DNA of 64,000 nt from Phocoena phocoena (lineage: Eukaryota; Chordata; Mammalia; Artiodactyla; Phocoenidae): positions 60,570,220 to 60,634,219 of the forward strand of contig NC_089235.1 of assembly GCF_963924675.1 (NCBI RefSeq). Reading direction: 5' to 3'. Shown one piece after another: positions 47,801 through 60,539 of the stretch. Under the pieces are notes generated by a model that was not told the DNA's origin, ran no database searches, and saw only the letters and a list, made by a program, of their open reading frames with translations. Position 1 is the stretch's first letter. Every line of letters starts with the position of its first letter. The translations under genes were made by a program, and so were the position numbers.

Positions 47801-49133
47801 AGAGGCCCGAGTGTCTGAGGAAATCCACAGACAACAATCAAACCTTTCATTTCAGGGTCCTTTCCCCACCATGCCCCTTCCTGTTCCAATCAGTTCTGCA
47901 AAGCGTTTCCCCTATTCTGCATTTCATGAATCAATTGCAAAATCCGCCAACCTCTGCCAGTTCCTCTCGTACTCAGCTGAGAGGTTCCCCTTCCTGCCTG
48001 GGTAGCACACGGCTGCTCTGGTTTTTAACTGGCGTAACGTGGAAATGCACTGTAGGAGCTCACTAACTCTCTAACAGCCAGACAGAAGTGAGAGAGTCTG
48101 GGGCTCCCACCCCATCGACAAGGAAACGGACCCTCCAAGCTCAGGTTAAAGCCGATTCCGAGAAACTAGTTTTGACCCCAAGCCCAGTGTGTCAGTTACC
48201 GTCACTGGGAAGGAAAAGGAAGAGTAAGAAGGTCTACAAAGTCTCCAACTCAGTTACTTAGCAACTGGACAAAACTTGCTTCACTCCAGAGGGTAAAGAG
48301 GCATCTCACAGCACATTCAGAGAGTAACAGTCTCCGATTTACATGCAAATTGATAAAGACAAAAGGGAAAGGGAAATCTAAATTAGCAACTGGAGTTTAC
48401 AGCAGAGGGGCTGAGGCCCAGATTTTTTAAAAACGGCTTCTCCTAGGGAGGCAGGATATATACATGCCAACAAACACACATGAATGAATGCATGCATGCA
48501 AGCAAGATCACAGGCCCTAACCAGTTTACAGTCTCCCTTCATAAAAGTCAACGCCATCTGGGAGTAGGGAAGAGGCAGGCACAGAAAGTTTAGTAGCTGA
48601 AACTAAAGGACTTCCACTGCTAACACAAATTTAAGGTTTGCGGAAAGATGACAATTGAAGGGTGGGAAAATTCCGGGGGAAGCTGCTCCCCCTGCTCGTG
48701 AGAAAAGCAAATAAAGCATCAATCTTGGGGTAAGGTCCCCGGACTGTGGGTGGATTCAGAGCCTCTCGAGTCCCTAGATCCTCACAAACACCCTCCTGGA
48801 TCCACTGGTGAAGTACAGTTTCCAAACTCGGATCAAACCCACACCCTTCATAGAACACACATCACCCTGAAGGTTTTCCAAGCAAGAGGGGAACATGGTC
48901 ACCTGCTTGGCCCAGGAAAGTGCTCCAGGATTTTCCGGTAGCCCGAGGAGCTCAAACTCTGGGGTCCTCAGCTCCAAGCTACACACCAGAAGCAGGCTGC
49001 TCAGTCCCAGGCTCAGAGCAAAAGGAAGAGGACCCGAGGGGTGGTCCCCTGCCCCACCCCCATCTCCCAACTTCACACCTGGACCAGGTGGGCAGGGCCC
49101 AGGGCTGACCCGCTGAGGCCCATCGGCTAAGCC
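44871..49133. other. Intron 1 DNA adjoining exon 1
   Basis: Only the MIR at 45505 is named. The sequence from about 47.5 kb to the donor is more GC-balanced and repeat-free, as is common beside promoters and first exons, and may hold regulatory elements that sequence alone does not reveal. A GCATGCATGCAAGCAAG repeat lies near 48489. Confidence 0.6.
45505..45635 (+). mobile_element. MIR fragment
   Basis: CCTTAAGCAAATCCCTGTAA, CCTCAGTTTCCACATC and TATAAAATGAGGATG are sense MIR. Confidence 0.65.
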
Positions 49134-50270
<1,137 letters not shown>

Positions 50271-50283
50271 GTGGGCGATTTCT

Positions 50284-50397
50284 TTAACTTTCTCCCCTTC
50301 GGTCTTTCATCTTTGGGTTGCACAATAGACGGGAGAGAGCGGGGCTGAATATTTCGCACCCAGGGCGGGCGAGCAGCGGACTGTAATTCTCTTGCAT
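50284..50397 (-). other. Upstream ORF of 37 codons with an internal in-frame ATG
   Basis: The ATG at 50397 opens a frame that stops with TAA at 50284-50286. A second ATG at 50310 lies in the same frame. The product is not recognisable. It is listed because it adds to the number of starts a scanning ribosome meets before EXT1. Confidence 0.4.
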
Positions 50398-50531
50398 GCA
50401 ACAAGACGGAGGAAAAGAAAGAGAGGGGGGAAAAAAAGCTCCCGATGCCCAATCAATGACAAGACGAAGTGATTTCCTTGCCTCTCGGATTCCTCTCGGC
50501 GCCGTGGAAAACGAGCCCCGGGAAAGCAACT

Positions 50532-50648
50532 TCAACTCATCCACACTCCGGGGCAGGCACTCCGGTTCCAACAAGTCAGCCGATCTCCGGGTTCAGCCGG
50601 CTAGTGCATCTTGCAGCTGGGGCACCGTAACCTCACAAATCCCTGCAT
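50532..50648 (-). other. Short distal upstream ORFs
   Basis: An ATG at 50648 gives a 15-codon frame stopping at 50601-50603, with a nested ATG at 50609. An ATG at 50540 gives a two-codon frame (ATG AGT TGA). They matter only if the transcription start lies above them, which is likely but not shown by the sequence. Confidence 0.4.
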
Positions 50649-50870
50649 CTCTCTTTATTCCCTTCTGCAGCGGCTCCGAGACTCCGGCGGTGTTTACTCC
50701 TGCGCTCGCGGGGCCGGCCCCCAGGACGCGCGGCGGCCCGGCAGAAGGCGGCGGCGCTGGGTGACTGCGGCGGCGCGTCCTCCCCGCGGATAGTGCCGGC
50801 CCCGAGCGGCGCTTCCCAGGCCCCCGCGCGGTTGCTGCCGACCGCCGCGTTCGGTCGCCGAATGTTACCC

Positions 50871-51010
50871 GGTTCTGAATGTTACACTTACACATTCCAT
50901 TCCCGACACGACAGCGCTGACCTCATCCATCCACGCAGCCCGCGCTGCCATTGGCCGAGCGTCACGTCCGGGGGGGGCGGTGCTTCCGCTGCGCCCATTC
51001 ATAACCCCCG
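50871..51010 (-). promoter_or_regulatory. EXT1: EXT1 core promoter region, TATA-less, with CCAAT and GC boxes
   Basis: A CCAAT box lies on the minus strand in the context GGCCAATGG (plus-strand ATTGG at 50950-50954), about 850 bases upstream of the ATG. Next to it are a CRE-like/E-box-like GACGTGACG (about 50960-50968) and a G-rich GC box (GGGGGGGCGG, 50971-50980). No TATA box is visible. This fits a CpG-island housekeeping promoter, and I recall the human EXT1 promoter being described as TATA-less with a CAAT box at a similar distance. Exact start sites cannot be read from sequence. Confidence 0.7.
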
Positions 51011-51480
51011 GCCACCGGCAGAGGCGCCGGCGCGGCGCGGCGCTGGGGGTGCGGGCGGCGTGCGGGCCCCGGGGCGCCTGTTCCGGGGCCCGGCGGGCGG
51101 AGCGGGAGGCGGCCCAGTGCGAGCCCCGTGGCCCCTCGGCTAGTCCCGGCCGGGACCCCGGCCTGGGCCGCACCGCCTCCTGCTGCTGCGCCGGAAACCA
51201 GCGCCTCCCAGAGACGCCCGCTGGCGCGCGGCGCCTGGGGAACCGGGGAACCGGGAAGCCGGGGACTGGCCGGCGCTTCCAGGGCCCCGCTGCCCCGGGC
51301 GCCCTCGAGAATCCCGTCTCCTCGGCTGCCTGTGGGCAACGCCTCCCCGAGCGGGCGGCTGGGAGTGTTCGGGTTCCTGGAGAAGGATGCTAGAAAATTG
51401 GAGCAGTGGGGGGAGCCCAAGGGATGCGGGAGGAAATAAATACTTCATAGAAAGCGACCGCGGACCTTACGGATGCCTCT

Positions 51481-52984
51481 CCCCGCCCTCCTTCGACTCT
51501 CTGAGGCCCCCAATTTTAACTTTTTACAAAGCATCAAAACAGGTCCCTTATTCCCTACATAGCCCGTCCGTTTTTCTCTCTCTCTCTCTTTCCCCAAGGA
51601 GACACCTAAAGCCCCAAGAATAAAGAGGAAATATCACAATCAAGAGGAATCATTACAATCCTTCATGTCTGTCGGTGCCCTAAGAGAAGACACCTATCCC
51701 AAATCCTCAATAACTTCCCGCGCATCCTTCCCTCACTTCCCGAAGCCCCTTGTCTGTTCTGCAGAAAGCTTCCAAGAGATCAATCACAGCGGAAGAAAAG
51801 AGATTTTCTAATAGCTGAGGAGAACCCTGTTAATTTAAGCTTTTCCCAGCACCTAGTGATGTTATTCTCTTTGGGGCGTGGTGGGGTGGTGGTTTTTAAG
51901 GAGCTGTCTCTTAGGGATGGATGACCAGTAGAACTGCCAGCTGTCCCAGCTGTAGATGAGAAACTTGAGGCAGGAAATGACCTTCTTTACATTACTACAA
52001 GATGGTTGGTCCGCCCTTCAACTGCCCTACCACACCCCAGCCCCAAGCTCCCCCCAGGGAGCCTCACTGGACAAGTCGGATAAAGAGCTGGAGTCCCTCT
52101 AAAGGTCTTCCAAGACCACAAAGATGTGCTCACTCCCAAACAGTATTTCTGGTCCAAACCAAGCTCTCTGGCCTCAGAGCCTGAATTCTGCTCTACAGAG
52201 AACACCTCCCACCCTCTTCCCCAGCCTAAGTCACAGGGGCCTGGCCAAGTTGGACAAACAGTTGCCTAGGGCAGCAAGCTGTTTAGTGATTGTTTATTAT
52301 GGGAGTGACTGAGAGCTAGGGACAGACACTTCCCAGCTCTCCCCAGGCTGCAAAAACCTCCAGTGGGTGTGGACAAAGGGCATGGTTATAACAAGGCAGG
52401 GTGAAATGATCAAGTGGAAAATTTTAGACATTTGTTGTGTCAGATTTATTTTTAATAAAGGGGAGAAGGGGCCTGGGTGGGACATCACTGTACATTCCTG
52501 AAGTCTCTCCCTATCTCTGGCCTGCCAAAGATGAGGTAGCTTTTCCAGATTTGACTTGTACCCCCTGCACAATTTGGACAGGCCTGGGACAGAAATGAGA
52601 TTTCAGTCATCTTCCAAATGCAATGACAATGATGCAGATAAATGCAGCGATTGAAACCACATGTGACCCAGGGCTCCCCCACAGCCCGGGGTGCTGAGAG
52701 CAGCCATGCAAGGTGGGGATCCTTCCGTTGAGATCAGGGTGCAGATTTTCTCTGCCCTATGGAATGGGGCTGTAGGGATTGTAGCCCCTCTATATCCTGA
52801 CAGTTGTCCTGTGTGATCTTAGTGGGAGCCAGCTACTGCCCTTGGTCTTTTGCATCTCTTTCTGCTTTGACACATTTTTTCTTGTCTTGCCTAACCATTA
52901 CTGATTCCCTCATCCCACGCCCCAGGGATACCCAGCCCTACTGTCACATTCCATAGTGGTATATACTGTGAGAAAAACTTTGGT
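51481..52984. other. Upstream intergenic DNA without a recognised repeat
   Basis: About 1.5 kb directly above the CpG island with no transposon I can name, including CT repeats at 51575-51591. Plausible proximal regulatory DNA of EXT1. Confidence 0.55.
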
Positions 52985-53100
52985 ACTGAAAATGAGAGAA
53001 AATCTGGATTCAGACCCCAGATCTGTCATTTACTAGTGCCTTGGGCATGGGGTTTAATCTCACTGAATTTCAGTTTCTCGTTTAAAAGGTCATAATAATA
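52985..53100 (+). mobile_element. MIR fragment
   Basis: CTGTCATTTACTAGTGCCTT, TTTAATCTCACTGAATTTCA and the AATAATAAT tail are sense MIR. Confidence 0.65.
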
Positions 53101-53230
53101 ATATTTTTCTGAATCTGGAAACCGTAAACTGCTCTACGTGTGTAACATTTTTTGCCTAAGTTCCACATTTCAAAAGCCAACTGGAATCTTAAGTAGCCCA
53201 TTATGGAAAAGAATCTTAAAAAAAAAAAAG

Positions 53231-53330
53231 TGGGTATACGTATATGGATAACTAATTCACTTAGCTGTACACCTGAAACTAACACAACACTGTAAATCAA
53301 CTATACTCCAATAAAAATGTTTTTTAAAAA
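53231..53330 (+). mobile_element. 5'-truncated L1 3' end
   Basis: About 100 bases with CTGTACACCTGAAACTAACA and CTATACTCCAATAAAAATG, the L1 3' terminus in cetartiodactyls. An A run precedes it at 53217-53229. Confidence 0.85.
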
Positions 53331-53399
53331 TCATCTTATCCACAAATCCCCAACATGCCTCAACAAAATGAATGCCCCTTTTCTCTGTTACCCTGCCCA

Positions 53400-53580
53400 T
53401 TTATTCATTCTTCTATTACTGCCCTTATTGCATTAGAATTATTATTTATATGTCTATCCCTCATCTAGACTAGGAACTCAACAGAAGTATGATCTGTATG
53501 TCTTATTCAGATTTTTGTCCCGAGCACCTAACCTGATGCCTGGAACAAAGTAGATGCTTCAATAAATGTGATTGCAAACG
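53400..53580 (+). mobile_element. L2 3' fragment
   Basis: CTAGACTAGGAACTCAACAG, TAACCTGATGCCTGGAACA and GATGCTTCAATAAATGTG are the sense L2 3' end. Confidence 0.7.
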
Positions 53581-53604
53581 TTGGGGCGGGGGTGGGGGAA
53601 GTAG

Positions 53605-53835
53605 CCCCCTATGATGGCATCATATTGCATCTCCCTCCGTTTTATTTTCTCCTGAGCCCTTCTCATTAGCTGAAATCCTTTGTTTGTTTGTTTGCTGTCT
53701 ATACTTCTTCACTGTAAAAGGAGCTCCCTGAGCACAGGACCCCTATCTGTCTTTCTCACTCCTGAATCCCCAAAGCCTACGGTAGTTCTGACACTTAGGT
53801 GGCGCTCAGTCACTGATTTGAATGATGAATGAATT
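53605..53835 (+). mobile_element. L2 3' fragment
   Basis: AGGAGCTCCCTGAGCACAGG, CTGAATCCCCAAAGCCTAC and GAATGATGAATGAATT are a second sense L2 end directly after the first. Confidence 0.65.
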
Positions 53836-53964
53836 ACTAAAATTCTACTTCACCTCAGCACCGGAACATGCTTGAAGAGAAAGGCCTCCATCGTAGTCTC
53901 TCAAAGCAGGACTGAGTCTCTTCTTCAGGGTAGAACTATTACAAACCGGGAATATCTTAACATA

Positions 53965-54615
53965 AGGCAAATCAGTCCATCGTAAATCCTTTAACAATGT
54001 ATGTCAGATCATGTAATTCCTCTGGTCAAAGGCCTCAAGGGGTCCCTATCTCAGAATATGAGCCAAAGCCCTCACGAGGCCCTGTGAGGTCCTATAGGAT
54101 CTTCCCTAACTGCCTCCACCTCTATTCACCAGACCCCTTTCACCTCATTTCCTGCCAATAACTCTCTCCCTCCATCCCAATCTAGTCACTCTTCTCCAAC
54201 TAGGCTGGTTTCCTTGCTGTTTCTTATACATGCCAAACATGCCCCTGCCTCAGGGCCTTTGCACATGCTCATCTCGGCTAGTATGCACCCCGGTATCCAC
54301 ACTACATACTCTCTCCCTTTTTTTAAGTCTCTTCTCAATACCACCTTACAGCTGAGGCCACCTTTGACCTTCCTAAATAAAGTAGCAAGTCCTCCCCAGT
54401 TTTCCTATCCCCTCAATTGCTTTATTTTTTATCCTTAACACTAACTGACACCTGTATACTATATATTGACTTGTCAATTTATCATTTACCTGTTGCATCT
54501 AGAATGTGAGCTCCATGAGGCAAGGACATGGATTTTTAGTTCACTGCTATATCCCCAGCACCTATTACAGGGCCCATCACTAAATAAGTATTTGGTGAGC
54601 TAATTAATTACTTGA
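53965..54615 (+). mobile_element. Long L2 segment (ORF end and 3' UTR)
   Basis: About 650 bases in L2 order: GGTCAAAGGCCTCAAGGGG, CTCAGGGCCTTTGCACATGC, GTGAGCTCCATGAGGCAAGG, CTATATCCCCAGCACCTATT and AATAAGTATTTGGTGAGC. The best preserved L2 in the window. No intact reading frame. Confidence 0.85.
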
Positions 54616-54784
54616 TCCCATTGTCTGTAGGGCAAATGGAGAATATTCAAGGCTAGAGTTCTAGTATCACAGACACACACACAGAGCTAAAGCTATCCCA
54701 GTGATTCAAGCCTTGCTTAATTTCCTCTTTCAGGAATAATTTTTCCCCAGGGCTGACTAAAGACCTGAAAGCAGCATGGCACAC

Positions 54785-54975
54785 ATGAAACCCAGAAGAT
54801 GTGGATTCTCATCTTGGCTCTTCCACTTACTTTATAACCTTGAATGAGACACTTCTCCCTAAGTTTTGGATTCTTATTGGTAAAATCAATAGTAACTGTA
54901 ATATAATGTATGTTGTGCTCAGTTCACTGGGTTACTGTGAGAATTAAATGAGTACAAATGGAAAATGGATGAGAA
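54785..54975 (+). mobile_element. MIR
   Basis: TTGGCTCTTCCACTTACTTT, ACCTTGAATGAGACACTTC and TGTGAGAATTAAATGAG are sense MIR. Confidence 0.7.
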
Positions 54976-56084
54976 AGCCCTTTGCAGTCCACAATGTATA
55001 CGGCAAACGTAAGATTTGATCGTCACACTCTTGGACAGTTATGGACACCGGTGCATGAGGTCATGTTTGCAAGTCAACAGAATTACATACATGAAATATC
55101 ACCTACCAAACACTCAGCAGTTTCCAGATGCTTTATAGACTCTGGAATGCTCATTGACTATTATAAGCAAACAGGAAAAGGGAAGAAAGGGAAACACCAA
55201 TGGACAAAAAGCAAAGAAGACTTTTTTTTATAATGTATGAGGTACAAATGCTTTTCAAGGGTCTATAATTATATCTGCTGTAGGAAAAAATAATTGACTC
55301 CAAAATGTAAAAACAAACTAAAATATTGAAATTAAAAAATGCTTAAATTCTCTAAAATGTAACGTCAGGTTGACTGTCAAGGCAACCTAATTGTCATAAA
55401 GTTATACATAATTTTTATTTGACGTGGGCACATTTTAATGTTTTGGTGATGTGTGCTGGGTGGGGTCTCTAACAGTAAACATTCCAGGTTCCCAGAAAGG
55501 TTGGGAAACTCTGCTGGGTATGTGCTGATTGGTTATAGGAGGTGGGAAAAGACAAGCAGGCCAAGGAAAATTAAGGCATCGTGGAGGAGTGGAGAGATTC
55601 CCAGCCGGGACGGGAGGCCGGGTTCCAGTTCCTTCTCTGCCTGGAACTCAAGGAAACCCAGAGCAGGCGGTTTCTGAATGCCAGGTCTTAAGTGTTTCAT
55701 CTGAAAAACACAGAGCAGGACTTGGTGATATCTTTCCACTTGTAACAGTCAAGGCTGCCCTGTGTAGACCAAGGGGGTAGAAGAGAGAAGGGAGTCGCTT
55801 AGGAGGGAGGAATGGGGAACTCCACTGAGCAGGGAAGGAAAAATGGAGTGGAAGTGAGAGGCTTTTTCAGGTCTCCCACCGCCTGCCCGGTAGGGCAGCC
55901 AAGCAGGAAAACTAACCACGGGTGAAACAAGGGCAATTCTAGAGAGGATGTGTCAAATCCCGAGCCAGGTTCTTTGTACACATTGTCTCTGCGACCCCCC
56001 CAAGGTTCCCAGGACACAAGTACTATCCCTATCTCCTATTGCAAATGAGGAAATGAAAACTCAATCCTGGGAAGGGGCTCCCTG
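54976..56084. other. Upstream intergenic DNA without a recognised feature
   Basis: AT-rich to about 55440, then GC-balanced to 56020. Open frames at 55.45-55.78 kb overlap in several phases and show no known domain. Confidence 0.55.
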
Positions 56085-56160
56085 CAATTCATTCATTCAT
56101 TCCTTCCTTCCTTGAATAAATATTTATTAAGCAGCTACCCTGCATCGGCAGTTGACACTA
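56085..56160 (-). mobile_element. L2 3' end with a short CATT/CCTT repeat
   Basis: CATTCATTCATTCCTTCC leads into GAATAAATATTTATTAAGCA, the antisense L2 terminus. Confidence 0.55.
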
Positions 56161-56399
56161 AAACATCTCCAGACATTGCTAAATGCCTCTCCGAGACAAA
56201 ACCACCCCTTGTTGGGTGACCCATTATCCCAATTAAATGATTTACCCAAGTTCAGCTGATCTCCAAGTGGAGAACTTAGAATGTGAGCCTCATCTTCCGA
56301 CTCCATGCCAAGGCTTTGACCCAACACTGCAGCTGCCTTTAGATAATCTAACTGATCTACCTTCTTCAAGACAAGCAGATCAAAAAATCTCATAGGCAG

Positions 56400-56585
56400 T
56401 CATTTAAGAAACTTTTATGAAGAACTTCATATGTGCAAGGCACTACGCTAGGCACTTTGAATCTGCAGTATAAAAAATAGGTGGTCTGTCTGCTCTCATT
56501 CTACTGGGGGAGATAATAAAATAGCAAGTAAATAAATAAGCAAGATAATTTGAGATAATTCTAAGGAGAACATAATGGATAATTT
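56400..56585 (-). mobile_element. L2 3' fragment
   Basis: TGTGCAAGGCACTACGCTAG and TCTGCTCTCATTCTACTGGG are antisense L2. Confidence 0.55.
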
Positions 56586-56644
56586 AATGGCATAGATTAA
56601 GATGAGGAAGAGCAAAGAGGCTCACTTTAAATGGGATGGTCGAG

Positions 56645-56853
56645 GGCTTCCCTGGTGGCACAGTGGTCGAGAGTCCGCCTGCCGATGCAGGGGACGAGGG
56701 TTCGTGCCCCGGTCCGGGAAGATCCCACATGCCGCGGAGCGGCTGGGCCCATGGGCCATGGACGCTGAGCCTGTGCGTCCGGAGCCTGTGCTCCACAACG
56801 GGAGAGGCCACAACCGTGAGAGGTCCGCGTACCGCAAAAAAAAAAAAAAAAAA
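56645..56853 (+). mobile_element. CHR SINE, short GC-rich form
   Basis: The only CHR copy upstream of EXT1. It has a full-length deleted body with a 19-base A-tail. The perfect duplication GGGATGGTCGAG is at 56633-56644 and 56854-56865. It inserted at or within an L1 3' fragment that continues after it. Confidence 0.95.
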
Positions 56854-56865
56854 GGGATGGTCGAG

Positions 56866-57105
56866 AGGGGTAAATCAGGAGCCTGGGATGAACACACACA
56901 CACTACTATATGTGAGACAGATAACCAACAAGGACCTACTGTGTTACAGCACAGGGAACTCTACTCAATATTCTGTGATAACCTATATGAGAAAAGAATC
57001 TAAAAAAAATGAATATATGTATAACTGCATCACTTTGCTGTACACCTGAAACTAACACAACATTGTAAATCAACCATACTCCAATAAAATAAAAGTTTTT
57101 AAATA
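56866..57105 (+). mobile_element. 5'-truncated L1 3' end adjoining a SINE
   Basis: It contains GATAACCAACAAGGACCTAC, TTACAGCACAGGGAACTCTA and the terminal CTGTACACCTGAAACTAACA with CCAATAAAATAAAAG. The SINE at 56645 lies at its 5' edge, and L1 sequence may extend a few tens of bases to the left of the SINE. Confidence 0.87.
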
Positions 57106-57224
57106 GGACAGTAGGTGAGGAGCTAACATTTTGGCTGATTTCCGTTGATGAGGAAAGAGCCCTGGGAAGAGTATACCAAGCAAAGTGTCTGGCCAGTACC
57201 CAAGTCCTGAGGCAGAAGTAAGTC

Positions 57225-57410
57225 TATTTTCAGCAGGCTTTAGAATCACTAGATGGGTTGGTACAAACACAGATTGTTGGGGCCCATCCCCGGAGTTTCT
57301 GATTCAGTAGAGTTAGGGTGTGGCCGAAGAATTTGCATTTCTAACCACTTCCCAGAGGAGGCTGATGCTGCGGATCTAGGGACCACGCTTTGAGAACCAC
57401 TGAGTTAGTG
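57225..57410 (+). mobile_element. MER5A-type hAT DNA transposon relic
   Basis: It contains GAGTTTCTGATTCAGTAG, AATTTGCATTTCTAAC and ends CTTTGAGAACCACTGAG, the well-known MER5A terminal sequence. Non-autonomous, ancient (eutherian-wide). Confidence 0.88.
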
Positions 57411-57424
57411 CATCAGCGGAAAGG

Positions 57425-57650
57425 CTACTGTTTCTGGAGTGTGCTCGTGCAGGAAGGAGGTCAGAGAAGTTGCAGGAACTTTAGCATGTCCTGGCACTGC
57501 AGGCCAGGCACAGTATTGGGATTTTATTTTCGGAGGGGTGGCTAAGCTTTGGAGGATTTTAAGCAGGGGAGTGTTATGATCTGATTTCCATTCTTAACAG
57601 CTCCCTCTAGCTGACAGTAGGGCAAAAGTGGAAGCAGGGAGTCAAGTTTA
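57425..57650 (-). mobile_element. Possible ancient L2-like fragment
   Basis: GATTTTAAGCAGGGGAGTGT and ATGATCTGATTTCCATTC resemble a common ancient repeat often seen with antisense L2. Family assignment is uncertain. Confidence 0.4.
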
Positions 57651-60104
57651 TATATCTATAACATACTTTTGAAAGTCTTTATTCCTTATGGTAACAACTG
57701 TTGTAAGCCAGGATAGCAAGCCAGGAGAGAAGGGGAACTTTACGTCCTGTTTTCATGATACAGAAACAATGACAATCAGAGTCAAGCCAATAAGCCTAAT
57801 CGCTGGACAATTAGCCTGGGATTGCTAATTAGGCAAGATAGGCTGCCTTAGTATTTATCAAAACTGCACATTTAAATTGAAAATTTTCTCCACGATCTTA
57901 ACTCTAGTGCTTGATATAGTCCAAGTCATATATATTTATATCTAGCAGTTTCGTCCATGTGTGTTTCACAACTTGGAACTGGCAGCTGTTTTCAGTGATA
58001 GGACATCCTCTTGCTGGTGTTTTCTGAGGAACAAATGGTGACAAAGGAGTTGCCCTTATCTCAGTCTGGATGCCATCCTAGGAGACTTATAAGAGTTTTA
58101 CTAACCCCTGGTGGAAGGCACAGATGCTCTACCTTGCTGGCTTGTCTTGGTAGCTTCTGTTTTCTCCCAAGACTTTCATTCCTTTAACAATTCATGTGCC
58201 GCACAGCCCAAACTCCAGGAGGAGAAACAGACACGGAAAGGAAGAATCACAATAAAAATGGCTCCATGGTATAATTTACTAGAGGAGGAAGTTGCTAAAT
58301 TTGTGTGGGTCCCTATTAACATTTGTACATCCATTTATAGATGAGTAACTGAGAGAAAATGAGAAATGGAAATGTCAACTATTGAAGGTGATGAAATCAG
58401 GACGACACCCACAATTCAAGCCAATTTTCCCCATTAGATTGTAACATTCTTTGTTATGCAATAGTCCGTCAACGTTCTCTTCACAACAGCAACAAAAAAT
58501 TCAACTTCTGATAACCATTAGAATCAAGTTTGTCTTCTATCTAACAATTGAAAAATTTGTATCCTCTGACACTTCTGTGCTACTCATGGTGCATAATTAT
58601 TGATGATTGCAGTGATAACCGAGAGAGACCCTGTAGGATCTTAAGGTAACTGCCAACTCACTCGAGGGAGGTTAAATTATGTCCAGTTCTATTTCAGTGA
58701 TTTAAATGCATATCATGATTGTCAAAATCATTTAAAGTTGGTGGTCCATGTATAGTATATGGGGTAACTTGTAATTAGCATGGTCATAATATGGACTATA
58801 AAGCTAGCTATTTGATCGATTCTCCAAGGTCATTCTTTGGTCAAATTTCCTCTATTTCTATGAATCCTGGATTCTTGAGGTCTTAAGAGGAAGTCTCCAA
58901 GCCAGTTTCAGGGAGCCTGTAGCCTTTCTAAATAGGTAAAAATACATACATACATCTACCAAAGTCTGCATGGCTGGGGACTGCCCTCTGACCTAGATAA
59001 ACCATCATTCTGAAAACTTGCCATCTAAGCAAAGAAAATCATTCCTCAAATTATACACTGTACATAATGTTAGGTCCACCCCAGTATATCAACCTCCCAG
59101 CAATTCTACCTCTACTTCTGTCTCTTCAGACACTTTAATTCTTCATTTCCCAGAGACTGACCCCATTGTAGAAGTGCAGACAGCTCAAGAACGTTAAGAA
59201 AAAAGGTAAGAAGACGACTCATATTTAAATATATTTCAATATATTTATATGTAAATTTCAGCATAGGCTTTGTCTCTTTGAAAATCTGAATATTTAAATG
59301 TCACAAAAGCAAAAGCAGACTAAAAATATACATTCTGGCTTTAATTAAGCCTTGAGAAGGGAATTGCCCACAGAAGCATATTCTCACTTTCCCTAATTGT
59401 TCTCTTCTACTGGGAAGGAGCCTCCCCTTGCTGCTGGGCCAATAATTCCTCATCACACAGGAAAAACACTGACTTTAGTCCCGTTTAAGAGTGGATAAGC
59501 CTGGTTCCTTTCTTGTTCTTTTAGGCCTGTGGAGGCTTGCTGTTGATGGGAACCCCCAGCCAAAGATTGCTCCAGGCGCAAGGCAGCCGGCCCTGCTGTT
59601 TTGTAAAACTGCCCCTCCCACCTAGTTACAGCCCCTCACCACCACCCCAACAGACAGCTTCTCCATCTAAGCTGAGATCTGACCTGTCACCCGCTTCTTG
59701 GCTTTTCTGATCTTGGAATCCCTTGCAACAGGAACTCCCAATTGCTGTAAATTACAAGCTGCCTTGACAAAGAGAATGCTAATCCTTTGGGGGCTTAGGA
59801 AGAGTCCACCAATCTTGTTTCTGAGGGTGAGAACACTCACATCCATTGGAGGTGGTGGGACACTCCACTGCAGTCCTGACTGCTTTTCTTACGAACAGGG
59901 GACCCCTGGGTATGGGGGAGGGCCCCCATGAATGACCTACAGCTGGTCCATCGCCCAGCTCCCATTTCATGGACATCCTCTTTTAAGAAACCTTTCCGAT
60001 ATTTCCCTGTCTGGTCTAGCGTTGTCATGGTGTCATACAGCAGTTCAGCTGTGTACATTTCCATTTGTGCAGAACATTCACCTAATGAGCTGCATTCCAT
60101 TGGG
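57651..60104. other. Upstream intergenic DNA without a recognised feature
   Basis: Mostly unique. 57796-57835 has paired GCCTAAT / ATTAGGC arms with two internal TAATTA-like cores. ATACATACATAC lies at about 58940. No gene is recognised. Confidence 0.55.
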
Positions 60105-60345
60105 GACAGGAGAGTAGAGTGGTTAAACCCAGGAGCTTTGGAACCTGACCACCTGGGTTCAGTCATGATTCGTCTGCACCGCACTGGCTGTGACTTAAGG
60201 CAAGTTAACCAAGGGCTCTAAGACTCAGTTTCCCCATCTGCTCTCCCGGATGATAATAGCCACTTCAGATGTATATGAAATAACGCATATAAAACATTTA
60301 ATAGACTACCCAGGACCTAGGAGGAGGTACTTAGTACATGTTAAC
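60105..60345 (+). mobile_element. MIR, nearly complete
   Basis: AGTAGAGTGGTTAAACCCAG, ACCACCTGGGTTCAGTC, GACTCAGTTTCCCCATCTG and ACTTAGTACATGTTAA give the sense element from its tRNA-like head onward. Confidence 0.8.
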
Positions 60346-60539
60346 TGGTATAATGGCCTCCTACTCTCCATCCCTTCCCAGTTCTCCAGCAGCCCCTTAG
60401 AATTAAAGTGACTTAGTTTCACATTCTGTTTTTCAGCAGTTTTGTCTTCCAGAATTTGAATTAATGTCCTTTGTGATTAAGATTGGCATTTCAGCAAATC
60501 ATGCTGAAGTGTTACAGTGGCTGTGAAGGGACATGTCCA

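Larger units (their letters stand above)
50500..51480. promoter_or_regulatory. CpG island over the EXT1 5' end
   Basis: GC content and CpG density rise sharply here compared with both flanks, most strongly at about 50680-51400, where CG dinucleotides occur every few bases. It spans the distal leader, core promoter and proximal upstream DNA. Long open frames on both strands inside it are a by-product of the scarcity of AT-rich stop codons. Such islands often fire in both directions, so an unannotated plus-strand transcript is possible but not shown. Confidence 0.88.

Noticed and set aside
50980..51439. Several open frames of 100-150 codons on both strands above EXT1
   Set aside because: They are a by-product of the CpG island. 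Frames overlap in multiple phases with proline, alanine, arginine and glycine-rich random composition.
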